A stretch of DNA of 64,000 nt, taken from assembly GCA_019422105.1 (NCBI GenBank), contig JAHZDZ010000006.1, positions 160,432 to 224,431 of the forward strand. Direction: 5' to 3'. Below, piece by piece: positions 33,858 to 42,100 of the stretch. The notes under the pieces were generated by a model that worked only from the letters and a program-made list of their open reading frames with translations, had not been told where the DNA came from and searched no databases. The stretch comes from Bacillota bacterium (GTDB lineage Bacteria; Bacillota; Clostridia; Lachnospirales; Anaerotignaceae). Both the position numbers and the translations under genes were made by a program. Positions within the stretch are counted from its first letter, which is position 1. Each line of letters starts with the position of its first letter.

Positions 33858-33882
33858 AAGAGACCGGAGGGTCTCTTTTTTG
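33858..33882 (+). terminator. Terminator immediately after the mreB/mbl gene
   Basis: AAGAGACC / GGTCTCTT stem with a GGAG loop begins at the base after the stop codon, followed by TTTT. Confidence 0.85.
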
Positions 33883-34063
33883 TTAGCCAGAGTCATAAGA
33901 GATTTATTTCAACGGCTTTTAAAACTGAGATGGTTATATTTCGCTGCACAAAACACAGAACCGCTTTCAGCGGCCCTATCCGGTGCCTGTCAGTGCTTTT
34001 TAACTGCGTAAAAATGCTGACAATCTGTCAGGCGGACTGCAAGTGCTTCCTATAAGAGCCGTA

Positions 34064-34092
34064 TTGACAGAAAAGAAATATACTGATACAAT
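34064..34092 (+). promoter_or_regulatory. Sigma-A promoter for the SAM riboswitch-metK transcript
   Basis: Perfect TTGACA (34064-34069), 17-base spacer, TACAAT (34087-34092). Confidence 0.85.
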
Positions 34093-34111
34093 AAGTCCAA
34101 GTAAATATACG

Positions 34112-34214
34112 AGACTTATCAAGAGTGGTAGAGGGACAGGGCCCTGTGAAACCCGGCAACCGGCATTTTTGATGCATCGGTGCCAATTCCCCCGCGCATG
34201 TAGCGGAAGATGAG
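34112..34214 (+). ncRNA. SAM-I riboswitch (S-box) aptamer
   Basis: The leader carries the S-box hallmarks in order: CTTATCAAGAGTGGTAGAGG, GACAGGGCCC-TGTGAAACCCGGCAAC, GGTGCCAATTCC and GCGGAAGATGAG. The first and last blocks pair as helix P1. S-adenosylmethionine binding is known to favour the downstream terminator and shut off the gene. It controls metK, the SAM-synthesising enzyme, so it acts as product feedback. Confidence 0.95.
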
Positions 34215-34223
34215 TATTTTAGA

Positions 34224-34244
34224 CGGCCCTGGGGGCCTTTTTTC
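34224..34244 (+). terminator. SAM-riboswitch-controlled terminator
   Basis: GGCCC / GGGCC stem and TTTTTT directly follow the aptamer. The left arm can alternatively pair with parts of the aptamer as antiterminator. Confidence 0.85.
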
Positions 34245-34305
34245 ATGCTAAGAATAAAAACAGCTATATTTACCATAATAAAAGAAATTTAGGAGGATGA
34301 TAAAA

Positions 34306-35487
34306 ATGGCCAGAAGATTGTTTACTTCTGAATCAGTGACGGAGGGACATCCAGATAAAATGTGCGATCAGATTTCGGACGCTATATTGGATGCTATGCT
34401 TGAGAAAGACCCTATGGCGCGTGTAGCCTGTGAAACCTGTGCAACGACGGGAATGGTATTTGTGATGGGCGAAATTACAACCAACTGCTATGTAGATATT
34501 GAGACGGTGGTTCGTGATACAGTAAGGGAAATTGGATATGACAGGGCAAAATATGGCTTTGACTCCGATTCCTGTGCGGTTATTACCTCTCTCAAGGGAC
34601 AGTCTCCCGATATTGCCCTTGGCGTTGACAAGGCCTTGGAAGTGAAAACGGGGGAGATACAGGACGAGTTTGAGACGGGCGCAGGAGATCAGGGCATGAT
34701 GATAGGTTTTGCCTGTGATGAAACGGAGGAATATATGCCGCTTCCCATTTCACTGGCGCATAAATTGACAAAGAGGCTTACGGAGGTCAGAAAAAACAAA
34801 ACACTTGCTTATCTGCGTCCTGACGGCAAGGCTCAGGTTACAGTGGAATATGTGGACGACAAGCCTGTAAGAATAGACACGATTGTTATATCAAGCCAGC
34901 ACAGACCTGATGTGAGCAATAATACAATCCGCAGGGATATTGTGGAGCACGTCATTAAGCCTGTATTGCCGGCGGCGTTATTGGATGATAACACAAAATA
35001 CTATATCAATCCCACCGGCCGTTTTGTTATTGGCGGCCCGCAGGGTGACAGTGGTCTGACAGGAAGAAAAATCATTGTGGATACCTATGGAGGCTACGCA
35101 AGCCACGGCGGCGGCGCTTTCTCCGGCAAGGACCCGACAAAGGTTGACCGCTCCGGATGCTATGCGGCCAGATATGTGGCTAAAAACATTGTAGCCAGCG
35201 GTATCGCATCAAAATGCGAGATTGAAATAGCTTATGCAATCGGTGTGGCGAAACCTGTTTCTATCTATATCAATACATTTGGTACTGGAAAAATTTCGGA
35301 TGAAGAAATTACAGATATTGTGACAAAGAATTTTGACCTGCGGCCTGCGGCTATTATTAAATATTTTGATTTGAGAAGGCCAATCTATAAACAGACGGCG
35401 GCCTACGGCCATTTTGGCAGGAATGATTTGGATTTGCCATGGGAGAAAACGGACAAGACAGATATTTTCAAGGCGGCAATGAAATAA
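34306..35487 (+). CDS. metK: S-adenosylmethionine synthetase
   Basis: MetK joins methionine and ATP to give S-adenosylmethionine, releasing phosphate and pyrophosphate. Motifs are TEGHPDKMCDQISDAILD, GAGDQGMMIGFACDET and GRFVIGGPQGDSGLTGRK, with GGGAFSGKDPTKVDRS for phosphate binding. The ATG at 34306 is chosen rather than 34297, because AGGAGG ends directly against the earlier one and is 9 bases from this one; the product is then 393 aa, beginning MARRLFTSESVTEG. It is monocistronic behind its SAM-I riboswitch. Confidence 0.97.
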   Translation: MARRLFTSESVTEGHPDKMCDQISDAILDAMLEKDPMARVACETCATTGMVFVMGEITTNCYVDIETVVRDTVREIGYDRAKYGFDSDSCAVITSLKGQSPDIALGVDKALEVKTGEIQDEFETGAGDQGMMIGFACDETEEYMPLPISLAHKLTKRLTEVRKNKTLAYLRPDGKAQVTVEYVDDKPVRIDTIVISSQHRPDVSNNTIRRDIVEHVIKPVLPAALLDDNTKYYINPTGRFVIGGPQGDSGLTGRKIIVDTYGGYASHGGGAFSGKDPTKVDRSGCYAARYVAKNIVASGIASKCEIEIAYAIGVAKPVSIYINTFGTGKISDEEITDIVTKNFDLRPAAIIKYFDLRRPIYKQTAAYGHFGRNDLDLPWEKTDKTDIFKAAMK

Positions 35488-35743
35488 TAGCAACAAGAAG
35501 GGAATTCATTTCTTCTCCCTGCTTCGAAAAACCGTTTTTACCGAGTAAAAGTGGGAGCTCGGGGCCGTAGCGCCCCAGTGGATTCCGCAGGGTGAGCTTT
35601 GCTTCCCTGAGAAGAAGGATGAGTTTCAAGGCTTAGCCGATGGAACGAGTCTTTTTATACATTTAGTGCCTCGAAAAAGGCTTGAAGGCTTAGCCAGAGC
35701 CTTTTTCGATACTCCACGAAGGGATTTTATCCCTTCTTTTTTT
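35488..35743 (+). ncRNA. Structured intergenic region, possible small RNA
   Basis: This non-coding stretch after metK has several hairpins: GGGGCCGTAGCGCCCC (35561-35576), two short GGCTTAGCC loops (near 35632 and 35687), a 12-bp perfect stem TCGAAAAAGGCT / AGCCTTTTTCGA (35671-35709), and a final GAAGGGA / TCCCTTC terminator with a T-run (35718-35743). No family (T-box, 6S, riboswitch) fits. It may be a processed 3' tail of metK or a separate RNA; no good promoter was found. Confidence 0.4.
35718..35743 (+). terminator. Terminator closing the structured region after metK
   Basis: GAAGGGA / TCCCTTC, ATTTTA loop, then TTTTTTT. Confidence 0.8.
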
Positions 35744-36043
35744 ATGCTGAGATTTTAAATCGTGTAAAAACAGAGAGAGTTTTTGTATAACAGGATACGA
35801 TTGTCTATAATAGGAGGACAAATATGAGGTTTTGTTCATATTGACAAGACGTTTTGTTTATTGTACGAATATAAATACTTTAGCGCGGTGAAAAAAAAGC
35901 AGTGAAAAATACTAGTTTAAGGCGGTATGAGATATGGCTTTTTTGTTAATGTTTATTGACATTACATATGTCTGTGCATTGAGGACAAAAAAGTCAAAAT
36001 CGGGAAAAACTTGCATAAAAATCATAAAACAAGCAAAAATCTG

Positions 36044-36084
36044 TTGACTGAAAAATTGATTAATCGTATAATAAAATTAATCAA
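36044..36084 (+). promoter_or_regulatory. Sigma-A promoter with overlapping inverted repeat, upstream of threonine ammonia-lyase
   Basis: TTGACT (36044-36049), 17-base spacer and a perfect TATAAT (36067-36072). A 9-bp inverted repeat, TTGATTAAT (36056-36064) and ATTAATCAA (36076-36084), brackets the -10. A repressor site in this position would block initiation. Confidence 0.7.
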
Positions 36085-36347
36085 AAAGCTACTAAAAAAA
36101 CCGCATATACAAGAGTAAAAATGTTAAATATAACAAATATGGTCTTATTTTAACCCGTTATGGTTGTATTGCCGGATTTGAAAAGTATAATGAATTGTTT
36201 TTACTCAGACAAAATTTTGTCTTTATGTGAGAGACAATGAACGTTATAACAACCAACATTTGCGGTGCTTTTAGAAGCTGTCAATATTGTTTTTGACAAT
36301 TATTTATTATAGTTATTATTGGTTTATAGTATAAGGAGGAAGTTAAA
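36085..36347 (+). other. Long A/T-rich 5' leader of the threonine ammonia-lyase gene
   Basis: About 260 bases lie between the promoter and the start codon. A TGTCAA / TTGACA inverted pair (36280-36300) is near its end, and this TTGACA could also belong to a second promoter closer to the gene. No known riboswitch motif is recognised. Confidence 0.45.
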
Positions 36348-37535
36348 ATGGTAAATTTGGAAATGATTCAGGATGCACAGGCACAGTTAAAAGGTGTATC
36401 AAGAGTAACACCGTTAATTGCCGCTCCAAAGATTGGTGAAAAGGTTTATATCAAATCAGAGAACCTTCAGCTGACAGGTGCATTCAAGATTCGTGGAGCT
36501 GCTTATAAGATTGCAAGCCTGACACCGGAGGAAGCAAGCAAGGGCGTTATTGCGGCATCTGCCGGTAACCATGCACAGGGTGTTGCGCTTTCCGCTACGA
36601 AACAGGGAATCAAATCTGTCATCTGCCTTCCCGCAGGTGCTCCTCTTTCCAAAATTGAAGCTACCAAAGGCTACGGCGGCGAAGTAGTAATGGTTGACGG
36701 CGTGTTTGATGACGCTTATAATAAGGCAGTTGAGCTTTCTGAAAAAGAGGGCTATACATTTGTACATCCTTTCAATGATGAGAAGGTAATTGCCGGACAG
36801 GGCACAATCGGTTTGGAAATTCTGGAACAGCTTCCCGATGTTGATGCTGTTATCGTTCCAATCGGCGGCGGCGGACTTATCAGCGGAATCGCATGTGCTA
36901 TCAAATCCATCAAACCGGAATGTAAGGTATATGGCGTACAGGCAGAGGGTGCTCCTTCTATGCTGGTATCCCAGAAAAACCATGAAATAACAGGTCTTGA
37001 CAGCGTTTCTACCATTGCTGACGGTATTGCTGTTAAAAAACCGGGTGACGTTACATTTGATATGGTTTCCAAATATGTAGATGAAATCGTTACCGTAAGT
37101 GATGACGAAATCGCTACAGCTATCCTTACATTGATGGAAACACATAAGACAGTTGCCGAAGGCGCAGGCGCAACTACTGTTGCGGCAGTTATGTTTGACA
37201 AAGTCGACGTAAAGGGCAAAAATGCTGTTTGTGTTGTTTCCGGCGGCAATATTGACGTTAGCACACTGAACAGGGTTATCACAAAGGGTCTTTCAAAGAC
37301 AGGCAGAATTACAGAACTTACAACCAAGGTAATTGATAAGCCAGGTCAGCTTATAGCTTTATTACAGGTTGTTTCAGGTGCTGGCGCAAACATCATTTCT
37401 ATCAACCATGAAAGAGAAGATCAGAAATCAGATGTAAACTCCTGTATAGTTAAAATGGTTGTTGAAACCAGAAACCAGGAGCATCGTCAGGAGCTGTTAA
37501 ACACATTGGCTTCCAAAGGATATGAATTATTCTAA
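36348..37535 (+). CDS. Threonine ammonia-lyase (catabolic type) with ACT domain
   Basis: A 395-aa PLP fold-type II enzyme that deaminates threonine (and often serine) to 2-oxobutyrate and ammonia. The PLP lysine is Lys47 in GAFKIRGA; the glycine-rich phosphate loop is VPIGGGGLISGIA. A C-terminal ACT domain (about 325-395, ITELTTKVIDKPGQLIALLQ) is a regulatory ligand-binding module. Length and architecture fit the IlvA1/TdcB group. A ribosome site AAGGAGG precedes the ATG. Base composition and codon choice (GGT, GTT, ACA, CTT enriched) differ from neighbours and suggest high expression. A transporter gene follows. Confidence 0.9.
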   Translation: MVNLEMIQDAQAQLKGVSRVTPLIAAPKIGEKVYIKSENLQLTGAFKIRGAAYKIASLTPEEASKGVIAASAGNHAQGVALSATKQGIKSVICLPAGAPLSKIEATKGYGGEVVMVDGVFDDAYNKAVELSEKEGYTFVHPFNDEKVIAGQGTIGLEILEQLPDVDAVIVPIGGGGLISGIACAIKSIKPECKVYGVQAEGAPSMLVSQKNHEITGLDSVSTIADGIAVKKPGDVTFDMVSKYVDEIVTVSDDEIATAILTLMETHKTVAEGAGATTVAAVMFDKVDVKGKNAVCVVSGGNIDVSTLNRVITKGLSKTGRITELTTKVIDKPGQLIALLQVVSGAGANIISINHEREDQKSDVNSCIVKMVVETRNQEHRQELLNTLASKGYELF

Positions 37536-37551
37536 GGGTATGTATGAAACT

Positions 37552-37580
37552 GTGAGCGGGTATGAAAAAATCCCGCTCAC
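37552..37580 (+). other. Intercistronic hairpin between threonine lyase and transporter genes
   Basis: GTGAGCGGG and CCCGCTCAC form a 9-bp perfect stem without a T-run. It may stabilise the upstream message or set relative expression. Confidence 0.55.
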
Positions 37581-37659
37581 CTACCAACTAAAAAAAGAAA
37601 AGGGAGGAAAGTTATTTTGCCTGTACAAAGGGGTATGAAGGTAAAATGACGTAAAAGAG

Positions 37660-38877
37660 ATGAAAAAATTAGGTTTATTGCCAAAATTGATTATCGCTAT
37701 TATTTTAGGTATTATTATAGGTCTTCTCAGTAAGAGTGCGGGCGTTGTATTCCCAGTAAGAATACTTGCCACATTTAACGGCATCTTCGGTAACTTCTTA
37801 AGCTTCTCTATTCCGCTTATTATTATTGGTTTCGTTGTTGCAGGTATCGGCGATCTGGGCGAGGGCGCCGGAAAAACATTGGCAATCACAACAGGCGTTG
37901 CGTACTGTTCTACCATTATTGCCGGAACATTGGCTATTATCGTAGCTACCAATGTATTCCCAATGTTCTTAGAGGCTGGCGCTATGGCCATTGACCCAAC
38001 CAACCCTGAGACAACAACATTGCCCGGATATCTGACAATCAACATGCCTCCGATTATGGATGTTATGTCAGCACTTTTGATTTCCTTTATTCTGGGTCTT
38101 GGTATCTCTGCCCTGAATAAAAAAGGCATGCATACATTAAATAACATTTTCCATGAATTCGGCACTGTAGTAGAAGGTCTGGTTGCAAAGGTATTAATCC
38201 CATTATTGCCTATCCATGTAGCTGGTATTTTCTGTAACATGGCCCATGCAGGCACAGTATTTATGATTATCGGCGTATTTATCAAGGTTTATGTCTGCGT
38301 ATTGATTATGCATATTGCAATCATTGTATTCCAGTACTTCCTGGGAGCTACTGCATCTAAGAAAAACCCATTTGCTTGTATCAAGAACATGATTCCAGCA
38401 TACATGACAGCAATCGGCACACAGTCCTCCGCAGCTACAATTCCTGTAACTTTGGAATGTACAAAGAAAAACGGTGTTACACCTGGTGTCGCTGATTTCG
38501 CAGTACCGCTTTGTGCAACAATCCATCTTTCCGGATCTACCATAACACTGACATCCTGTGCAATCGCAGTTATGCTCTTAAACGGTATGCCTGTAACATT
38601 TGCACAGATGATTCCTTTCGTTGCAATGCTTGGCGTAACAATGGTTGCAGCACCCGGCGTACCTGGCGGTGCGGTTATGGCGGCTTTAGGTATTCTGGAA
38701 TCCATGCTTGGATTTGATGAAACACTCCTTGCACTTATGATTGCTCTTTACCTGACACAGGACAGCTTTGGTACAGCATGTAATGTTACCGGAGACGGCG
38801 CTATCGCATTGTTTGTAGACGCTATCACAGGCAAAGGCAGAAACGCAGCAAAGAAAGCAGAAACAGCAGCTCAATAA
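37660..38877 (+). CDS. Dicarboxylate/amino acid:cation symporter (DAACS family)
   Basis: A 405-aa membrane carrier with about eight hydrophobic segments and two hairpin re-entrant loops. The family motifs appear as AIGTQSSAATIPVTLECTKK (serine-rich hairpin) and AAPGVPGGAVMAALGILES, plus DSFGTACNVTGDGAIALFVD near the end. Members take up glutamate, aspartate, serine or threonine with sodium or protons. Its position next to a threonine ammonia-lyase suggests serine/threonine import. The ribosome site is weak (AAGAG near the ATG). Codon choice matches the lyase, so both may be highly expressed together. A strong terminator follows. Confidence 0.9.
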   Translation: MKKLGLLPKLIIAIILGIIIGLLSKSAGVVFPVRILATFNGIFGNFLSFSIPLIIIGFVVAGIGDLGEGAGKTLAITTGVAYCSTIIAGTLAIIVATNVFPMFLEAGAMAIDPTNPETTTLPGYLTINMPPIMDVMSALLISFILGLGISALNKKGMHTLNNIFHEFGTVVEGLVAKVLIPLLPIHVAGIFCNMAHAGTVFMIIGVFIKVYVCVLIMHIAIIVFQYFLGATASKKNPFACIKNMIPAYMTAIGTQSSAATIPVTLECTKKNGVTPGVADFAVPLCATIHLSGSTITLTSCAIAVMLLNGMPVTFAQMIPFVAMLGVTMVAAPGVPGGAVMAALGILESMLGFDETLLALMIALYLTQDSFGTACNVTGDGAIALFVDAITGKGRNAAKKAETAAQ

Positions 38878-38940
38878 GTAAAAAAATAAGCAAAGTTCTC
38901 CCACACGCTTGTTTTAGAATGACCTGGCTTATTGATTGAT

Positions 38941-38970
38941 AAAAGCCCCGCGTATTACGCGGGGCTTTCT
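38941..38970 (+). terminator. Terminator after the DAACS gene
   Basis: AAAGCCCCGCGTA-type stem pairs with TACGCGGGGCTTT, then TCTTTTTTT. Confidence 0.9.
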
Positions 38971-39036
38971 TTTTTTGCAAAAAAAGGCCGGCAATAAATT
39001 ATGTTCCATGATAATGGCCGGATTGTAAGACAGCAT

Positions 39037-39070
39037 TATAAAAAGAAAGCTTGATTATCAAGCTTTCTTT
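39037..39070 (-). terminator. Terminator of the MalY-type gene
   Basis: AAAGAAAGCTTGA / TCAAGCTTTCTTT 13-bp stem. On the minus strand it is followed by TTATAA-rich sequence. A nearly identical hairpin ends fba at 59044-59084. Confidence 0.7.
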
Positions 39071-39196
39071 GCCTTTCAAAACAATATTATTAGTTTTTTA
39101 TGATCCCCTCGTCGGTATTTTCCTGAAGAGACCGATTATTATAAGACTTTTAAATTATAAAGTCGAACTGTCCGCTTTTGCTTTTTATATGTTCTT

Positions 39197-40366
39197 TTAT
39201 TTTTTCAATTGATTGACGGCGTCTTTTAATTGTGTTAACGCCTGCCTCAGTACGCTGCGGGGACAGGCCGCATTCAGACGCATAAAGCCCGTCAGGCTGT
39301 GGCCAAAGGTGTATCCGTCATTTAATCCCAACCCTGCCTTTTCAATCATAAAATCGTGAAGTTCCTGATTATTAAGGCCCAGCCTGCGGCAGTCCAGCCA
39401 AACAAGATAGGTGGCGTCTGGGTAGCTTGGGTGTATGAGAGGAATTTCCTTTTCACAGAAATCCCGAATCAAATCGAAATTGCCGGAAAGATAGCTGAGA
39501 AGCTGTGTCAGCCATTCCTCACCGTGACGAAAGGCTGCTTCCATGGCTACCAAGCTGAAAGCGTTGTTGCGGTGAATATCCATGTTGAACCAGTATTTGT
39601 CAAAAACCTCCTTCATTTCCTTGTTGGGGAAAACAGTAGTTGATGCCTGAAGACCTGCCATATTAAATGTTTTGGTGCCTGAAATACAGCTTATAACGCT
39701 TTTTTTGGCCCTCTGAGAAATTGTTGCGGTTGGAATGTGCTTTTTCCCGTGGAATACTAAGTCAGAATGGATTTCATCTGAAACCAGAAGCACATTGTTT
39801 TCGGCGCAAAGCTCTTCCATGCGCATCAAATCTTCTTTTGACCATACAATGCCGAGAGGATTATGAGGACTGCACAAAAGGAACATGGATACCTTTTTTA
39901 TTTTCTGGGAGAAATCTTCAAAGTCGATAGACCATACACCGTTTTTTTCGATCAGTTTGTTCTCTAAAACATTTCTTCCCTGCGTTTCCACTACCTCATA
40001 AAATTCTGAGTATACAGGGGTTTGGATGAGGATATTGTCTCCCTCACTGGTAAAGAGCTGCACGAGGGAAACAAGGGAGGGCACAACACCCAGACTCCAG
40101 CTTACAAGGGAGGCATCAATTTCCCATCCGTGCCTTTTTTTCTGCCATTCGGTTATGGCGTTGAAGTAGCTGTCGGGACGGCTTGTATAGCCCCAAATTC
40201 CCTCCTGCACACGCTCCTCCAAAGCGTCTATGATGGGCTGTGCGGCACGGAAATCCATATCCGCTACCCAGAGAGGAATCACGTCATCTCTTCCGAATTT
40301 TTTTTTACGCTCATCATATTTGGCGGCGTAATGGCGGTTAATTATTTCGTCAAAGTTATATTGCAT
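39197..40366 (-). CDS. MalY/PatB family PLP aminotransferase (likely cystathionine beta-lyase)
   Basis: A 389-aa fold-type I PLP enzyme. Signatures include PLWVADMDFRAAQPI at the N-terminus, LLCSPHNPLGIVW, LVSDEIHSDLVFHGKKH (with the PLP-binding aspartate) and the lysine motif CISGTKTFNMAGLQ. MalY/PatB enzymes split C-S bonds in cystathionine or cysteine, releasing pyruvate, ammonia and a thiol. The ATG at 40366 is preferred over 40396 since AAAGGAG is 9 bases before it. It is divergent from a cysteine desulfidase-family gene, so both may belong to sulfur amino acid breakdown. Confidence 0.88.
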   Translation of the reverse strand: MQYNFDEIINRHYAAKYDERKKKFGRDDVIPLWVADMDFRAAQPIIDALEERVQEGIWGYTSRPDSYFNAITEWQKKRHGWEIDASLVSWSLGVVPSLVSLVQLFTSEGDNILIQTPVYSEFYEVVETQGRNVLENKLIEKNGVWSIDFEDFSQKIKKVSMFLLCSPHNPLGIVWSKEDLMRMEELCAENNVLLVSDEIHSDLVFHGKKHIPTATISQRAKKSVISCISGTKTFNMAGLQASTTVFPNKEMKEVFDKYWFNMDIHRNNAFSLVAMEAAFRHGEEWLTQLLSYLSGNFDLIRDFCEKEIPLIHPSYPDATYLVWLDCRRLGLNNQELHDFMIEKAGLGLNDGYTFGHSLTGFMRLNAACPRSVLRQALTQLKDAVNQLKK

Positions 40367-40396
40367 TGCTTCAATCTCCTTTCTGACAAAACACAT

Positions 40397-40700
40397 TCTT
40401 CACTTTTTCCATAAAGTACTATAATTAAAAATAGCAAAAACAGTGCCAAAAGTAAATATCTAATTCTGATAACACGATGCTGCTTTTTAGTCGGAATTCA
40501 TACCACTTATAACAAGTATATGTATGAAGCTGTATCGTAAGCCCCGAGGCGGCAAAAGAAACTGTTCTTCAATTGGGTCTTTTATGGTTTTTTTACAGCT
40601 CTTTGTGAACCGTTTTATATCCTTAGCAATTGTACGGTGTTTTTCCATTTGCGAAGAATGCAGTTTTTTCCATATTTAAGAAAATTAGCGCCGGGGATAT
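40397..40700. other. Divergent regulatory region between the MalY-type gene and the sigma-54 operon
   Basis: About 300 bases without a gene. It includes ACTTATAACAAGT (near 40506) and an inverted CCGT...ACGG pair (near 40612-40637). These are possible enhancer-type sites for the downstream-encoded activator, but neither is proven and no matching copy was found at 44.2 kb. Confidence 0.4.
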
Positions 40701-40703
40701 GCC

Positions 40704-40719
40704 TGGCATTTATTTTGCT
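40704..40719 (+). promoter_or_regulatory. Sigma-54 (-24/-12) promoter for the desulfidase-activator operon
   Basis: TGGCAT-TTATT-TTGCT matches the sigma-54 consensus TGGCAC-N5-TTGCA/T with exactly 10 bases between GG and GC. It lies 52 bases before the start codon of the gene at 40772. A TATAAT at 40721-40726 overlaps the start region but has no -35 partner. Confidence 0.75.
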
Positions 40720-40771
40720 ATATAATAAAGTAAAACAATGAGGCTTTAGGGCTTGAAAAGGAGAGATAAAT

Positions 40772-42100
40772 ATGCTGACGGAAAAAGAACTATTGACATT
40801 ACTCAGACAGGAGGTTGTTCCGGCGCTTGGCTGTACGGAACCTGTATGTGTTGCTTTGGCTGCTGCCGACGCCTATAAAGCGGTTGGAGGGCAGATTGTA
40901 TCTATTCGTATGGAGGTTAATCCGGGCATTTACAAAAATGGTATGTCTGTTGGCATACCCGGCTTTGACAGGGTTGGATTAAAGTATGCCGCCGCTTTGG
41001 GGGCGTGTCTTGGTAATCCTGATAAGGGGCTGGAACTGTTGGCGGACTTAAACGAAATTGTGTGCGGGGAGGCCATACGCCTTGTGGAGGACAAGCAGGT
41101 CAGCATACAGATTGCAGAGGGAGAAGCCTTGCTGTATGCAAGGGCTGAAATTATAACAACGAGAGGAATTGGCATCAGCATTATCCGAAATACCCATTCC
41201 AATATTGTGTACACCTCTTGCAATAATGAGGTGATTGTTGAGAAGGAGACTGCGCCGGGCGGGGAAGATGATCTTCATGAAAAGCTAAAGGGTATGACGC
41301 TGGCGGAAATGATAGAAATAGTTGAAAAAATGGATACGGATGAACTTGCTTTTATGTTGGACGGAGCGAAAATGAACGGACAGCTGGCAGACTACGGTTT
41401 AGAGCATAGGGTTGGCATTGGTATTGCCGCCTCCCTGCAAAAAGAAGAAATGAGAAAGTGGATGGGAGAGGGATTGATGTCCCGAATAATGCTTCGGGTC
41501 GCCAGCAGCGCTGAAGGACGTATGTCAGGATGCCCTTATGCGGTCATGAGCAGTGCCGGAAGCGGCAACCATGGCATTACGGCCATAATACCCGTTATAG
41601 AGCTGGCAGAATATTTGCAGTCATCAAAGGAAAGGACTGTCCGCGCTTTGGCCCTGTCTCATCTTTTCAATGTGTACATAAAGCTGTTTACAGGCAAGCT
41701 TTCCGCCCTCTGCGGGTGCGGCGTTTCTGCGGCCGCGGCTTCCGCTGCCGCCATGGTATGGCTTATGGGCGGAAGTCTCAGGCAGGTGGAAAATGCTGTT
41801 ATCAACATGAGCGGTAACTTAACAGGTATGGTATGCGACGGAGGAAAAATTGGCTGTGCGCTGAAATTGGCCACAGCATCGTCCGCTGCTCTTATGTGCG
41901 CCTGCCTTGCCATGGATAATGTTGTGCTTGATAAAACAGACGGTATCTGCGGCGCCACAGCGGAGGAGTCAATAAGGAATATGGGACGGGTCAGCGTGCC
42001 GGGGATGGTAGAGACAGACCGTGTAATACTTGAGATTATGATGGAAAAAGACAGAGCCGTACAGAAGGCAGGGGAGCCCCATGGCAATACGTCTTATTAA
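40772..42100 (+). CDS. L-cysteine desulfidase family protein (UPF0597, CyuA/CdsB-like)
   Basis: A 442-aa member of the UPF0597/serine-dehydratase-alpha family, whose characterised members are iron-sulfur L-cysteine desulfidases producing pyruvate, ammonia and sulfide. Conserved cysteine blocks are visible: PALGCTEPVCVAL (Cys21, Cys26), SALCGCGVSAAAASA, MVCDGGKIGCALKLATAS and GICGATAEES. Length is normal. The ATG follows AAGGAGAG. The 3' end overlaps the activator gene by 20 bases, so the two are co-expressed from the sigma-54 promoter. Cysteine is the likely substrate by family; serine remains possible. Confidence 0.88.
   Translation: MLTEKELLTLLRQEVVPALGCTEPVCVALAAADAYKAVGGQIVSIRMEVNPGIYKNGMSVGIPGFDRVGLKYAAALGACLGNPDKGLELLADLNEIVCGEAIRLVEDKQVSIQIAEGEALLYARAEIITTRGIGISIIRNTHSNIVYTSCNNEVIVEKETAPGGEDDLHEKLKGMTLAEMIEIVEKMDTDELAFMLDGAKMNGQLADYGLEHRVGIGIAASLQKEEMRKWMGEGLMSRIMLRVASSAEGRMSGCPYAVMSSAGSGNHGITAIIPVIELAEYLQSSKERTVRALALSHLFNVYIKLFTGKLSALCGCGVSAAAASAAAMVWLMGGSLRQVENAVINMSGNLTGMVCDGGKIGCALKLATASSAALMCACLAMDNVVLDKTDGICGATAEESIRNMGRVSVPGMVETDRVILEIMMEKDRAVQKAGEPHGNTSY

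Noticed and set aside
35488..35743. T-box leader
   Set aside because: The TGGAACCGCGG-type T-box motif and specifier loop are missing, and the region lies at the 3' end of metK, not in front of an amino-acid gene.
40721..40726. TATAAT as a sigma-A promoter for the desulfidase operon
   Set aside because: There is no acceptable -35 at 16-18 bases, while a sigma-54 site with exact spacing overlaps the same stretch.
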